This document shows positions 16,564-25,634 of a stretch of 64,000 nucleotides of DNA, piece by piece. This stretch comes from Curtobacterium sp. VKM Ac-2865. Lineage in GTDB: Bacteria > Actinomycetota > Actinomycetes > Actinomycetales > Microbacteriaceae. Within the stretch, counting starts at the first letter, position 1, and every line of letters starts with the position of its first letter. Location: positions 62,001 through 126,000 of the forward strand of contig NZ_JADKRZ010000006.1 of assembly GCF_015350905.1 (NCBI RefSeq), read 5' to 3'. The position numbers and the translations under genes are program-made. The notes under the pieces are model-generated. The model was given only the letters and a program-made list of their open reading frames with translations, searched no databases and was not told the origin of the DNA.

Positions 16564-17943
16564 ATGACCGTCGCTCCACCGCCGCAGCGCACCGATCGTC
16601 GCGCCCTCGTCTCCTGGGCGCTCTGGGACTGGGGCTCGGCGGCGTTCAACGCCGTCGTCACGACCTTCGTGTTCAGCACCTACCTGGCGAGCCGTGCGTT
16701 CGTCGACCCGGCGCTCGTCGCGGCCGAGGACTCCTCGCCCGCCGCCAAGCAGGCCGTCCAGGACCAACTCGCCCACAACGCCACCGTCGTCTCCACCGCG
16801 CTGACGATCGCCGGCATCGTCGTCGCCCTGGTCGCCCCGGCGGTCGGTCGGCTGGCGGACTCCTCCGGGCACCGTCGCCGCTCCGTGCTGGTCGCGACGA
16901 TCGGCGTCGCCTTGTCCATCGGCGCGATGGTCTTCGTCGCCCCGAGCCAGCCGCTCCTGGTGCTCGGTGCCGCGCTCATCGGCATCGGGACCGTTGCCTA
17001 CGAGATCGCCTGCGTCGGCTACAACGCGATGCTCAGCCAGGTCGCCCCCGGGCGCTCGACCGGCCGCGTGTCGGCGATCGGCTGGGCTGCCGGGTACTTC
17101 GGCGGCATCGTGCTGCTCGTCGTGCTCCTGGTCCTCTGCATCCAGGACTTCGGCGCCGGCGACACGGCGGGCCTGCTCGACCTGCCCGCGACCGTCGCCT
17201 CGGGGCAGTGGGACGTCCGCGTGGCGATCGGCATCGCCGCCGTCTGGCTGGCTGTGAGCTCGATCCCGCTGTTCCTCGTCGTGCCGGAGGCCGAGCGCGA
17301 CCCCGCCCGCGCCGGCACCCTGCTGTCCGCGTACCGGGACCTCGGGCGGGACGTCGCCCGGCTCTGGCGTGAGCGCCGCAACGTCCTGGCGTTCCTCGTG
17401 GCGAGCGCGGTGTTCCGCGACGGCGTCGGCGCGGTGTTCACCTTCGGCGGGATCATCGCCGCGCAGGTCTTCGGGTTCAGCGCCTCGCAGGTGATCCTCT
17501 TCGCCATCGTCGCGAACGTGGTCGCCGGCATCGCCACCTTCGCGTCCGGCAGGCTCGACGACCGGTTCGGCTCGCGCGCGCTCATCATGGTGTCGCTCGT
17601 CGGGCTGGCGGTGTGCGGGACGGCCGTGATCTTCGTCGGCAGCGCGCCCGCCGGGTTCTGGGTGCTCGGACTCGCGCTGTGCGTGTTCGTCGGGCCGGTG
17701 CAGTCGTCCTCGCGCTCGTACCTGACGCGGCTCGCGACGCCCGGCCGCGAGGGGGAGCTCTTCGGCCTCTACGCCACCACCGGCCGTGCGGCGTCGTTCA
17801 TCGCGCCCGCGATGTTCGGCCTCGCCGTGACCATCGGCGGCTCCACGCGCTTCGGGATCATCGGTGTCGTCGTGGTCCTGGTCGCCGGCCTGGTGCTGAT
17901 GGCCTTCGTCAAGCCCGAGCCCCGGGTCCCCGCCGCGGCCTGA
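16564..17943 (+). CDS. MFS transporter, UMF1/ATG22-like family
   Basis: A 459-residue protein with about twelve membrane segments and the opening SWALWDWGSAAFNAVVTTFVFSTYLA, which is characteristic of the UMF1 (ATG22-like, PF11700) group of major facilitator proteins. The loop GRLADSSGHRRR corresponds to the MFS motif A after segment 2. Yeast ATG22 exports amino acids from the vacuole; bacterial substrates are largely unknown. It stands alone between two copies of the intergenic palindrome. The 326 bp that follow hold only repeats. Confidence 0.85.
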   Translation: MTVAPPPQRTDRRALVSWALWDWGSAAFNAVVTTFVFSTYLASRAFVDPALVAAEDSSPAAKQAVQDQLAHNATVVSTALTIAGIVVALVAPAVGRLADSSGHRRRSVLVATIGVALSIGAMVFVAPSQPLLVLGAALIGIGTVAYEIACVGYNAMLSQVAPGRSTGRVSAIGWAAGYFGGIVLLVVLLVLCIQDFGAGDTAGLLDLPATVASGQWDVRVAIGIAAVWLAVSSIPLFLVVPEAERDPARAGTLLSAYRDLGRDVARLWRERRNVLAFLVASAVFRDGVGAVFTFGGIIAAQVFGFSASQVILFAIVANVVAGIATFASGRLDDRFGSRALIMVSLVGLAVCGTAVIFVGSAPAGFWVLGLALCVFVGPVQSSSRSYLTRLATPGREGELFGLYATTGRAASFIAPAMFGLAVTIGGSTRFGIIGVVVVLVAGLVLMAFVKPEPRVPAAA

Positions 17944-18039
17944 CCCCGCTCCACCCCTCCCCGACTCGGAACGACAAGCTCGCCGTCGTACGACCTCGAC
18001 GTTGTTGCACATGCAGACGCATCTGCCGACACGACGGCG

Positions 18040-18148
18040 GTCGTTCGACTTCTGCGGTGTCGGAACATGCGGACGCACACGATCCGTCCGCATGTTCCGG
18101 CAACGCGGGCGTCGTTCGACTCGTGCCGTGTCGGAACATGCGGACGCA
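18040..18148. repeat. 38-bp direct repeats with an internal 15-bp dyad
   Basis: Copies at 18040-18077 and 18111-18148 match at 35 of 38 positions. The end of the first, CGGAACATGCGGACG (18061-18075), is also perfectly inverted at 18085-18099 and reappears directly at 18132-18146. The block fills most of the 326-bp gap between the MFS gene and glmU, together with palindrome copy B. I see no gene in it. Confidence 0.85.
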
Positions 18149-18168
18149 ACCACGGGTGGGCGCGCCAG

Positions 18169-18227
18169 CACCCACCGGACGGGAGGCTCGGTGCCGGACG
18201 CGGGGCGAGCCTCCCGTCCGGTGGGTG
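18169..18227. repeat. 22-bp-arm palindrome (repeat family, copy B)
   Basis: Arms 18169-18190 and 18206-18227 are perfectly complementary around a 15-nt loop. Unlike other copies it lies upstream of a gene (43 bp before glmU), so it is not simply a terminator. The right half recurs inside the coding region at 12959-12986. Confidence 0.85.
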
Positions 18228-18269
18228 GTGGCGTTGGTGCGCGCTGGCCGGGTGGGCCAGGATGGGGAC

Positions 18270-19697
18270 ATGACCGACCAGCGGATCGCCGTCGTCGTCC
18301 TCGCCGCCGGGCAGGGCACACGCATGAAGTCCTCCACGCCCAAGGTGCTGCACCGGCTCGCCGGGCTGCCGCTCCTCGCGCACGTCCTGCGCACGGCCGA
18401 GTCGCTCGCGCCGGAGCACGTCGTCGTCGTCGTGCGGCACGAGCGCGAGCGCGTCGCCGCCGAGGTGACCGAACGCATGCCGGACGCGATCGTGGTGGAC
18501 CAGGACGACGTCCCGGGCACCGGACGCGCGGTCGAGGTGGCGGTCGCCGCACTGCCCGCCGGGTTCGACGGGGCCGTCGTCGTGCTGTCGGGCGACGTCC
18601 CGCTGCTGGACGGCACCTCGCTCCGACGCATCGTGGACGTGCACGGCACGGCGGCGAACGCCGTGACCTTCGTCAGCGCCATCGCACCGGACCCGACCGG
18701 GCTGGGCCGCATCCTCCGCGACGCCGACGGCGCCTTCGCGGGGGTCGTCGAGCACAAGGACGCGACCGACGACCAGCGCGCGATCACCGAGACGAACGCC
18801 GGCATCTACGCGTTCGACGTGACGCACCTGCGTGCCGTGCTGCCCTCGCTCACGACCGAGAACGCCCAGGGCGAGATGTACATCACCGACGCGCCGGCCC
18901 TGATCCAGGCGCGCGGTGGGCGCATCGACGTCGTCACGCTGCCGGACCCGTGGCTCGTCGCCGGCATCAACGACCGCGCGCAGCTCGCCGACGCGGCCCG
19001 GGTGCTCAACGACCGGATCGTCCGACGGCACCAGCTCGCCGGCGTCGCGATCCAGGACCCGACCTCGACGTGGATCGACCTCGACGTCACGATCGAGGCC
19101 GACGCCGTGGTCCTCCCGGACACGCAGCTCATCGGCGCGACGGCCATCGCGGCCGGGGCCGTCGTGGGCCCGGGCACGACCCTCCGCGACACCGAGGTCG
19201 GTGCCGGGGCGACGGTCAACCGCGTCGACGCCACGCTCGCCGTGATCGGGGACGGTGCCTCGGTCGGGCCGTTCGCCTACCTGCGTCCGGGCACGATCCT
19301 CGGCGACCAGGGCAAGATCGGCACCTTCGTCGAGACCAAGAACGCGCGGATCGGCCGGGGCAGCAAGGTCCCGCACCTGTCCTACATCGGCGACGCCGAG
19401 GTGGGCGAGGACTCGAACATCGGGGCCAACACGATCACTGCGAACTACGACGGTGTGCACAAGCACCGCACCGAGGTCGGGTCGAACGTCCGCACAGGCT
19501 CGCACAACGTGTTCGTCGCCCCGGTTAGGATTGGCGATGGGGCGTACACGGGTGCAGGGACGACAGTCCGCAAGGACGTCCCTGCCGGATCGCTCGCGAT
19601 CAGCTACGCCCCACAGCGCAACACCGACGACTGGGTCCAGGAACACCGACCCGGGACGCCGGCGGCCGAGGCGGCTCGGCGCGCGCGAGGCGAATGA
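18270..19697 (+). CDS. glmU: Bifunctional UDP-N-acetylglucosamine diphosphorylase / glucosamine-1-phosphate N-acetyltransferase
   Basis: A 475-residue GlmU, which makes UDP-GlcNAc for peptidoglycan. The N-terminal uridylyltransferase domain has LAAGQGTRMKSSTPKVLHRLAG (residues about 11-32) and GDVPLLDG; the C-terminal left-handed beta-helix has the hexapeptide series and GPFAYLRPG, FVETKNARIG and GANTITANYDGVHKH, the acetyl-transfer region. Length is normal. It precedes prs by 88 bp, the standard order in many Gram-positive bacteria. A CAGGAT hexamer 6 nt before the ATG may be its -10 box. Confidence 0.97.
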   Translation: MTDQRIAVVVLAAGQGTRMKSSTPKVLHRLAGLPLLAHVLRTAESLAPEHVVVVVRHERERVAAEVTERMPDAIVVDQDDVPGTGRAVEVAVAALPAGFDGAVVVLSGDVPLLDGTSLRRIVDVHGTAANAVTFVSAIAPDPTGLGRILRDADGAFAGVVEHKDATDDQRAITETNAGIYAFDVTHLRAVLPSLTTENAQGEMYITDAPALIQARGGRIDVVTLPDPWLVAGINDRAQLADAARVLNDRIVRRHQLAGVAIQDPTSTWIDLDVTIEADAVVLPDTQLIGATAIAAGAVVGPGTTLRDTEVGAGATVNRVDATLAVIGDGASVGPFAYLRPGTILGDQGKIGTFVETKNARIGRGSKVPHLSYIGDAEVGEDSNIGANTITANYDGVHKHRTEVGSNVRTGSHNVFVAPVRIGDGAYTGAGTTVRKDVPAGSLAISYAPQRNTDDWVQEHRPGTPAAEAARRARGE

Positions 19698-19785
19698 CAC
19701 CTTCGACGGCCACCAGCCGTCACACGAGGGCCCGGCAACGGGTCCGGACACACGGCCCCGCGGGGCCAGGGAGTGAGTACGGCAC

Positions 19786-20763
19786 TTGTCCGGAATCAAA
19801 ACGACCGGCCAGAAACGACTCGTCCTCGTCTCGGGTCGAGCCCACCCTGAGCTCTCTGCACAGATCGCGGACGAGCTCGACGTCGAGCTCGTCCCCACCG
19901 ACGCCCGCACCTTCGCGAACGGTGAGCTCTACGTCCGGTTCGACGAGTCGGTCCGCGGGTGCGACGCCTTCGTCATCCAGTCGCACACGGCGCCCATCAA
20001 CGAGTGGCTCATGGAGCAGCTCATCATCGTGGACGCGCTGAAGCGGGCCTCTGCCAAGCGCATCACGGTCGTCGCGCCGTTCTACCCGTACGCGCGGCAG
20101 GACAAGAAGGGCCGTGGCCGCGAGCCGATCTCGGCCCGACTCGTCGCCGACCTGTTCAAGGCCGCCGGTGCGCACCGCATCATGAGCGTCGACCTGCACG
20201 CCGCGCAGATCCAGGGCTTCTTCGACGGCCCCGTGGACCACCTCTTCGCGATGCCGGTCCTGCTCGAGCACTTCAAGGCGATCCTCGACCCGTCGATGCT
20301 GACCGTCGTCTCCCCGGACATGGGCCGCGTCCGCGTGGCCGACATCTGGTCCGAGAAGCTCGGCGCACCGCTCGCCATCATCCACAAGCGTCGCGACCCG
20401 CTCGTGCCGAACCAGGTCACCGTGCACGAGATCGTCGGCGACGTCTCCGGCCGCTGGTGCCTGCTCGTCGACGACCTCATCGACACCGGCCGCACCATCG
20501 CCAAGGCCGCAGAGGCCCTGAAGGCCGCCGGCGCGATCGGCGTCGTGGTCGCCGCGACGCACGCCGTGTTCTCCGACCCGGCCACCGAGCTGCTGCAGAG
20601 CGAGTTCATCGACCGCGTCGTCGTGACCGACACCCTGCCGGTGCCGGTCGAGAAGCGCTGGGACCGTCTCGAGATCCTGCCGATCGCCCCGCTGCTGGCG
20701 CGCGCGATCCACGAGGTCTTCGACGACGGCTCGGTGACGTCGATGTTCGATGGAGCGGCCTGA
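19786..20763 (+). CDS. prs: Ribose-phosphate pyrophosphokinase
   Basis: A 325-residue PRPP synthase that transfers pyrophosphate from ATP to ribose 5-phosphate for nucleotide, His and Trp synthesis. The ATP flexible loop FYPYARQDKKGRGREPISAR, the metal-site strand MSVDLHAAQIQGFF and the PRPP loop LLVDDLIDTGRTIAKAA are all present. The start is TTG 19786: no ATG or GTG gives the conserved N-terminus, and GGGAG lies somewhat far upstream. It follows glmU and overlaps the candidate CTG start of a methyltransferase. Confidence 0.97.
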   Translation: MSGIKTTGQKRLVLVSGRAHPELSAQIADELDVELVPTDARTFANGELYVRFDESVRGCDAFVIQSHTAPINEWLMEQLIIVDALKRASAKRITVVAPFYPYARQDKKGRGREPISARLVADLFKAAGAHRIMSVDLHAAQIQGFFDGPVDHLFAMPVLLEHFKAILDPSMLTVVSPDMGRVRVADIWSEKLGAPLAIIHKRRDPLVPNQVTVHEIVGDVSGRWCLLVDDLIDTGRTIAKAAEALKAAGAIGVVVAATHAVFSDPATELLQSEFIDRVVVTDTLPVPVEKRWDRLEILPIAPLLARAIHEVFDDGSVTSMFDGAA

Positions 20764-21620
20764 TCCACCCTGCGCGTGACGCCCTCGCCGCCCGACTCCG
20801 GGCGGCGGGGAGCGTCTTCGCCGAGGACGAGGCCGACCTGCTGTTGGCGGCCGGCGACGGTGACCCGGCCCGACTCCGGTCGGTCGTGCAGCGCCGCCTG
20901 GCCGGGGAACCGCTCGAGTACGTGCTCGGATGGGCCGCGTTCGACGGCCACCGCATCCGCGTCGCACCGGGCGTCTTCGTCCCGCGCACCCGCACCACGG
21001 TCGTGGTCGAGCAGGCCGCGCGGCTGCTGCACCGCTACGACCGCGTGGTCGACCTGTGCTGCGGTGCCGGAGCGATCGCCGTCGCCCTGCTCGGACGCGT
21101 CGGTGCGCTCGACCTCGTCGCGTCGGACGTCGACCCCGACGCGGTCGACGTCGCCGCCGAGAACATCGGCGACCGCGGCATCGTCGTCGCCGGTGACCTC
21201 TTCGCGCCGCTGCCGACCCGGTTCCGCGGGGTGGTGGACGTCATCGCGGTGAACGCGCCGTACGTGCCGACCGACGCGATCGCCACCATGCCCGCCGAGG
21301 CCCGTGACCACGAGCACCGCGTGGCCCTCGACGGCGGCGGGGACGGCCTCGACCTGCACCGTCGGATCGCCGCGGGCGCGGGGGAGTGGCTCCGGCCGGG
21401 CGGCGCCGTGGTCATCGAGGTGTCGTCGGCGCAGGCGTCGGACTCCGTCGCGGTGTTCGCGTCAGCGGGGTTCGCGGCGCACGTCGAGCACGACGACGAG
21501 GTCGACGGCACGTGCGTGGTGGCGGTCGCCGCTGCTGCCGCAGACGGGGCTACTGCTGCTGGTGCTGGTGCTGGTGCTGCTGCTGGTGGTCCGACCGGGG
21601 TCAGCGCGCCGTCAGCGTGA
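20760..21620 (+). CDS. HemK-like protein N5-glutamine methyltransferase
   Basis: A class I SAM-dependent methyltransferase of about 286 residues resembling the putative protein N(5)-glutamine methyltransferases of actinobacteria. It has VVDLCCGAGAIAVALLG (SAM site), the acidic ASDVDPDAVDVAAEN and the catalytic NAPYVPTDAI, the variant of the NPPY motif typical of this subgroup. No ATG, GTG or TTG lies at the conserved start; a CTG at 20760 overlapping the prs stop (CTGA) is my best choice. The C-terminus is a low-complexity Ala/Gly tail from GCTGGT-type repeats (21554-21590). It overlaps the convergent molybdopterin gene by 20 nt. Release factors or a ribosomal protein are possible substrates. 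Confidence 0.8.
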   Translation: MIHPARDALAARLRAAGSVFAEDEADLLLAAGDGDPARLRSVVQRRLAGEPLEYVLGWAAFDGHRIRVAPGVFVPRTRTTVVVEQAARLLHRYDRVVDLCCGAGAIAVALLGRVGALDLVASDVDPDAVDVAAENIGDRGIVVAGDLFAPLPTRFRGVVDVIAVNAPYVPTDAIATMPAEARDHEHRVALDGGGDGLDLHRRIAAGAGEWLRPGGAVVIEVSSAQASDSVAVFASAGFAAHVEHDDEVDGTCVVAVAAAAADGATAAGAGAGAAAGGPTGVSAPSA

Positions 21621-23166
21621 TCGCGTCCCACCCGGTGGCGCCGTTCGGCGCCGGCGGACGCTGCACGCTCGTCTGCACCTGACCGTCGGCACCGACGGCA
21701 CGGATCTGCACGTCGTGCGTGCCGGCCGTCGCCGTCCACCGCAGGACCCACTGCCGCCAGGTGTCCGAGGACACGGAGTCGGCGAGCTCGGCGTCCTGCC
21801 AGTCCGCCGACCCGACCTTCACCTGCACGGCCTTGACGCCCGTGTGCGGGTGCCAGGCGACCCCGGCGATCGCGACCCGGTCGCCGACGGCCACCGTGGT
21901 GCCGTTCGCGGGGGTGTCGATGCGTGACTCGAGCTTCACCGGGCCACGAGCGGACCAGCCGCGCGGGGTCCAGTAGCCCTGGGCGTCGGCGAACCGGGTG
22001 ACCTCGAGGTCGACGACCCACTTGGTGGCGGAGACGTAGCCGAAGAGCCCGGGGACGACCATCCGGACGGGGAAGCCGTGCTCCGCGGGCAGCGGGTCGC
22101 CGTTCATCCCGACGGCCAGCAGCGCGTTCGTGCCCTCGTCCTGGAGCACGTCGAGCGGGGTGCCAGCGGTGAAGCCGTCCTCGCTCGTCGAGAGGACCAT
22201 GTCGGCGTCCTCGGTGGGTCGGGCCCGGGCGAGGAGCGTGCGGATCGGGTGGCCGAGCCAGAGCGCGTTGCCGATGAGGTCGCCACCGACCTCGTTCGAC
22301 ACGCAGCTCAGCGTCGCCATGTGCTCCTCGAGCGGGAGCGCGAGGAGGTCGTCCCAGCTCAGGGTGATCTCGTGCTCGACCGCGCCGTGGATCCGGAGCG
22401 ACCAGTCCGCGGGGTCGATCGACGGCACCCGGAGCGCGGTGTCGATCCGGTAGAAGTCGGCGTTCGGGGTGACGTACGGCGTGATGCCCTCCACGTCGAG
22501 GGACGCCCCGGCCGGCACCGTGGGCGCGGCGTTGACCGGTGCCGGCAGACGGATGGCGCGTCGGACCGCCGCGGCGCGCTGCATGCCGGCCGTTCCCAGC
22601 CGTGCGCCCGTGCCGGCGACGATCGACACCGCTCCGAGGGCTGCCGTCCACACCAGGAACGAGCGTCGCTCCGGCAGCGGGGCGTCGGTCCTGGTCGGGG
22701 TCGCGGCGGCGAACCGCCACGTCCGCAGCCGCTCGACGAGTACGCGGAGGACGATCACGGCCGCCCCGACCCCGAGGACCGACGGGCCGCCGTCCCAGGT
22801 GCCCGAGCCGGACCGGGTGGTCACGGCGAGCAGCGAGAGCGCACCGCCGACGGCGAAGACGAGCGCACCGAAGGGCGGTCGGCGGAGTTCCAGGATCCCG
22901 GCGCCGGCCGAGACCGCGAGCATGAGCACCGCCATCAGCACGAAGAGCGCCACCTTGTCGCCCGTGCCGAACAGGGCGACCATGAGGTCCTTCGCGCCGC
23001 CGGGGGCGAGGTCGATCACGGCGGAGCCGACCGCGACGAGCGGGCTGCCCGCACCGCCGAGGACGAGGGCGCACAGCTCGGCGACGGCGAGGAAGGCGAG
23101 TGCGGCGACGACGCCGGCCGCGGCCGCGGCCAGGCGCGGACGCAGGGTCGTTCGACTGGTGGGCAC
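21601..23166 (-). CDS. Membrane-anchored molybdopterin-dependent oxidoreductase (sulfite oxidase family)
   Basis: A 521-residue protein with four to five N-terminal membrane segments (residues 15-165, another near 190-205), then an oxidoreductase molybdopterin-binding domain (about 235-410) and a C-terminal Mo-co dimerisation-like domain (about 420-515). The Mo-ligating cysteine is in ATLSCVSNEVGGDLIGNALW; HGAVEHEITLSWDDLLALP and YWTPRGWSARGPVK are family features. The catalytic domain probably faces outside; the electron acceptor is unknown and no partner subunit lies adjacent. The start is GTG 23166, with TAGCAT 6 nt upstream (leaderless). Confidence 0.87.
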   Translation of the reverse strand: MPTSRTTLRPRLAAAAAGVVAALAFLAVAELCALVLGGAGSPLVAVGSAVIDLAPGGAKDLMVALFGTGDKVALFVLMAVLMLAVSAGAGILELRRPPFGALVFAVGGALSLLAVTTRSGSGTWDGGPSVLGVGAAVIVLRVLVERLRTWRFAAATPTRTDAPLPERRSFLVWTAALGAVSIVAGTGARLGTAGMQRAAAVRRAIRLPAPVNAAPTVPAGASLDVEGITPYVTPNADFYRIDTALRVPSIDPADWSLRIHGAVEHEITLSWDDLLALPLEEHMATLSCVSNEVGGDLIGNALWLGHPIRTLLARARPTEDADMVLSTSEDGFTAGTPLDVLQDEGTNALLAVGMNGDPLPAEHGFPVRMVVPGLFGYVSATKWVVDLEVTRFADAQGYWTPRGWSARGPVKLESRIDTPANGTTVAVGDRVAIAGVAWHPHTGVKAVQVKVGSADWQDAELADSVSSDTWRQWVLRWTATAGTHDVQIRAVGADGQVQTSVQRPPAPNGATGWDAITLTAR

Positions 23167-23172
23167 CGGCCG

Positions 23173-23178
23173 ATGCTA
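23173..23178 (-). promoter_or_regulatory. -10 box of the molybdopterin oxidoreductase gene (leaderless)
   Basis: Minus-strand TAGCAT ends 6 nt before the GTG at 23166; no Shine-Dalgarno sequence is present. Confidence 0.4.
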
Positions 23179-23289
23179 CGGCTGCACGCTGAGTGCGCCG
23201 CCTGTGGAGGCTCGTCCCACCTGAGTGGGTCGCCGGGTGTTCACGGGTGGTCGGTGGGGTTCCCCGGCGGACCGTGCGAGGATCGGGAC

Positions 23290-23973
23290 GTGCTGAGGCG
23301 ACCGGACCGTGTCCCGCGGGACGGTCGCGCCCGACAGCGGATGTCGCCGCTCCGCCGCCTCGCCCTGATCCGATGGGTGATCGTCGGCGTCTGGGCGGCC
23401 CTGCTGGTCGCCAGGATCGTCGTCGTCTCGCGCAGCCCCGACGCCGACCTCACCGTGTTCGGCGTCCTCGAGGTGGGCGTCGTCGTCCTCGGCATCGCGG
23501 TCGTGCTGGGCGGGATCCTCCGGATGCAGGGTCTCCGCCGGCGCCGCGAGGACGAGTCCCTCGCCATGGCCATCCGACGGATCGACCCGACCGTGTGGCT
23601 GGTGCCGGCCGCTCCGACCGCCGAACTCCGCCTGACGGTCGAGGAGGCCCGTCCCGAGGTCCCGCTCGGCGCCCGCGTGACGTGGGCATTCGGTGCGACG
23701 GAGGCCTCGCTCTGGGAACTCGACGAGCGTCGGGCCACCCGGCTGCTCGTCATCCGGTGGAGCCGGGTCATGCACGTCGGACTCGAGGACGCGAGTGGTC
23801 CTGGCGGACGGCAGGGCTGCGCGGTCGCGATGCACTACGTCCGACCGGACGAGACGACCGCTGTCGCGACGTTCTTCGTCCGCACGGCACCCGGTTCGCG
23901 GCGGGTGCTCGGTCGCGGGCCGAAGCTCGACCGCCTGGTGGCGGAGCTGGTGCGGGAGCGCATCGTCGCCTGA
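23290..23973 (+). CDS. Small membrane protein of unknown function
   Basis: A 227-residue protein with two membrane segments (about residues 25-43 and 53-75) and a soluble C-terminal half of about 140 residues rich in beta strands, perhaps PH-like, with no motif I recognise. GTG 23290 is preferred because GAGGAT ends 6 nt before it, the spacing seen at other leaderless genes here; ATG 23341 is an alternative that keeps both membrane segments. It is divergent from the molybdopterin gene and convergent with gnd, with a shared terminator. Confidence 0.65.
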   Translation: MLRRPDRVPRDGRARQRMSPLRRLALIRWVIVGVWAALLVARIVVVSRSPDADLTVFGVLEVGVVVLGIAVVLGGILRMQGLRRRREDESLAMAIRRIDPTVWLVPAAPTAELRLTVEEARPEVPLGARVTWAFGATEASLWELDERRATRLLVIRWSRVMHVGLEDASGPGGRQGCAVAMHYVRPDETTAVATFFVRTAPGSRRVLGRGPKLDRLVAELVRERIVA

Positions 23974-24008
23974 CGCTCGCCTGACGCTCGCCGGACCGAG
24001 GCCCGTAC

Positions 24009-24050
24009 GCGACGGAGCGGGCGGATGTCGATGCCCACCCGCTCCGTCGC
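24009..24050. terminator. Bidirectional terminator before gnd end
   Basis: GCGACGGAGCGGG (24009-24021) and CCCGCTCCGTCGC (24038-24050) form a perfect 13-bp stem with a 16-nt loop between two convergent genes. Confidence 0.7.
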
Positions 24051-24066
24051 CGTGACGGCGAGACCG

Positions 24067-25542
24067 TCAGTGCGTCGACGGCTCCTGCTCGACCTCGCGG
24101 CGGTCGTCCTCGGACCACAGCGTGTGGAAGGTGCCGTCCTTGTCGATGCGCTGGTAGGTGTGCGCACCGAAGAAGTCGCGCTGGCCCTGGATCAGGGACG
24201 CGGGCAGCCGGTCGGAAGCGAGCGAGTCGAAGTACGACAGCGCGGACGAGAAGCCCGGCGCCGGGATGCCCGACGCGGCCGCGATGCCGACGATGCGGCG
24301 CCAGGCGGCCTCGCCCTCGGCCACGGCGTCGGCGAAGTACGGGTCGACGAGCAGGGACTCGAGCTCCGGGTCCTTGTCGTAGGCCTCGACGATGCGGTTC
24401 AGGAACTGTGCGCGGATGATGCAGCCACCACGCCAGATCTTCGCCATGTCACCGAGGTTGATGTCCCAGTCATACTCCTTGGCCCCGGCGATGATGAGGT
24501 CGAAGCCCTGGGCGTACGCGACCACCTTCGACGCGTACAGCGCCGCGCGGACGTCGTCGGCGAACGTGTCGGGGACCTCGGCGATCGACGGCCGGTTCTT
24601 CACGGACTTCTGGACGGCGGCACGCTGCGACGCCTTCGACGACACGGCCCGGGCGAAGACCGCCTCGCCGATGCCGGACACCGGGATGCCGAGCCCGACC
24701 GCGTTCTGCACGGTCCAGACGCCGGTGCCCTTCGAGCCGGCGGCGTCGCGGATGACGTCCACGAGCGGCTTGCCGGTGTCGGCGTCCTGCTGCTTGAGGA
24801 CCTCCCCGGTGATCTCGATCAGGTAGGACTCGAGGTCGCCCTTGTTCCACTCGTCGAACACCTTGACGAGGTCCTCGACGGACAGGCCGCCGACGCGGCG
24901 GAGCAGGTCGTAGGACTCCGCGATGAGCTGCATGTCGGCGTACTCGATGCCGTTGTGCACCATCTTCACGAAGTGGCCCGCGCCGTCGGTGCCGACGTGG
25001 GTCACGCACGGCTCGCCCTCGGCGACCGCGGCGATCGACTTCAGGATCGGCCCCAGGGTCTCCCAGGCCTCGTCCGAGCCGCCCGGCATGATCGACGGGC
25101 CGTGCAGGGCGCCCTCCTCGCCACCGGAGATGCCGGTGCCGACGAAGTTCAGGCCCTGCTCGCGGAGCTCGTGCTCGCGGCGGATGGTGTCCTGGAAGTT
25201 CGCGTTGCCGCCGTCGACGATGATGTCGCCTTCCTCGAACCGCTCGGCGAGCTGCCCGATGACCGCGTCGGTGCCCTTGCCGGCCTGCACCATGATGATC
25301 GCGGTGCGGGGCTTGGCGAGCGACGCCACGAAGCCGTCGATGTCCTCGGACGCGATGAAGCCCGCGTCGCCGTGCTCCTTGATGAGTTCTTCGGTGCGGG
25401 CGTAGGTGCGGTTGTAGACCGCGACCGTGTTGCCCTCACGCGACGCGAGGTTGCGCGCGAGGTTCGATCCCATCACCGCCAGCCCCACCACGCCGATGTT
25501 CGCCTGACCGTTGCTGTCTGCCACGAGGGTCTCCTTCGTCAT
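24067..25542 (-). CDS. gnd: 6-phosphogluconate dehydrogenase, NADP-dependent decarboxylating
   Basis: A 491-residue enzyme oxidising and decarboxylating 6-phosphogluconate to ribulose 5-phosphate. N-terminal cofactor motif GVVGLAVMGSNLARNLA, the substrate-site motifs GTGISGGEEGALHGPSIMPGG and KMVHNGIEYADMQ, and a C-terminal IQGQRDFFGAHTYQRID are classical. Length over 470 fits the long E. coli-type enzyme with its C-terminal tail. It is divergent from gntK by 92 bp: the two genes together turn gluconate into pentose phosphate. SD-like AAGGAG precedes the ATG. Confidence 0.97.
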   Translation of the reverse strand: MTKETLVADSNGQANIGVVGLAVMGSNLARNLASREGNTVAVYNRTYARTEELIKEHGDAGFIASEDIDGFVASLAKPRTAIIMVQAGKGTDAVIGQLAERFEEGDIIVDGGNANFQDTIRREHELREQGLNFVGTGISGGEEGALHGPSIMPGGSDEAWETLGPILKSIAAVAEGEPCVTHVGTDGAGHFVKMVHNGIEYADMQLIAESYDLLRRVGGLSVEDLVKVFDEWNKGDLESYLIEITGEVLKQQDADTGKPLVDVIRDAAGSKGTGVWTVQNAVGLGIPVSGIGEAVFARAVSSKASQRAAVQKSVKNRPSIAEVPDTFADDVRAALYASKVVAYAQGFDLIIAGAKEYDWDINLGDMAKIWRGGCIIRAQFLNRIVEAYDKDPELESLLVDPYFADAVAEGEAAWRRIVGIAAASGIPAPGFSSALSYFDSLASDRLPASLIQGQRDFFGAHTYQRIDKDGTFHTLWSEDDRREVEQEPSTH

Positions 25543-25585
25543 GTTGCGCCCAAACTACGTTCGCCGGCCTGGGACCGCCCGGTCA

Positions 25586-25596
25586 GTTGCGGCAAC
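25586..25596. promoter_or_regulatory. GTTGC-G-GCAAC dyad between gnd and gntK
   Basis: A perfect 5-bp-arm dyad with one central base lies in the 92-bp divergent region, 38 bp before gntK. Its half-site GCAAC resembles the GGCAAC half-sites of the LacI operator at 28881-28916, but one short copy is weak evidence. Confidence 0.3.
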
Positions 25597-25622
25597 CTGG
25601 GGAGAACAGGCACCCCTGCCCA

Positions 25623-25628
25623 TACGGT
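25623..25628 (+). promoter_or_regulatory. -10 box of gntK
   Basis: TACGGT ends 6 nt before ATG 25635. If used, the transcript would be leaderless even though a GGTGGAGG sequence also overlaps this spot. Confidence 0.35.
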
Positions 25629-25634
25629 GGAGGC

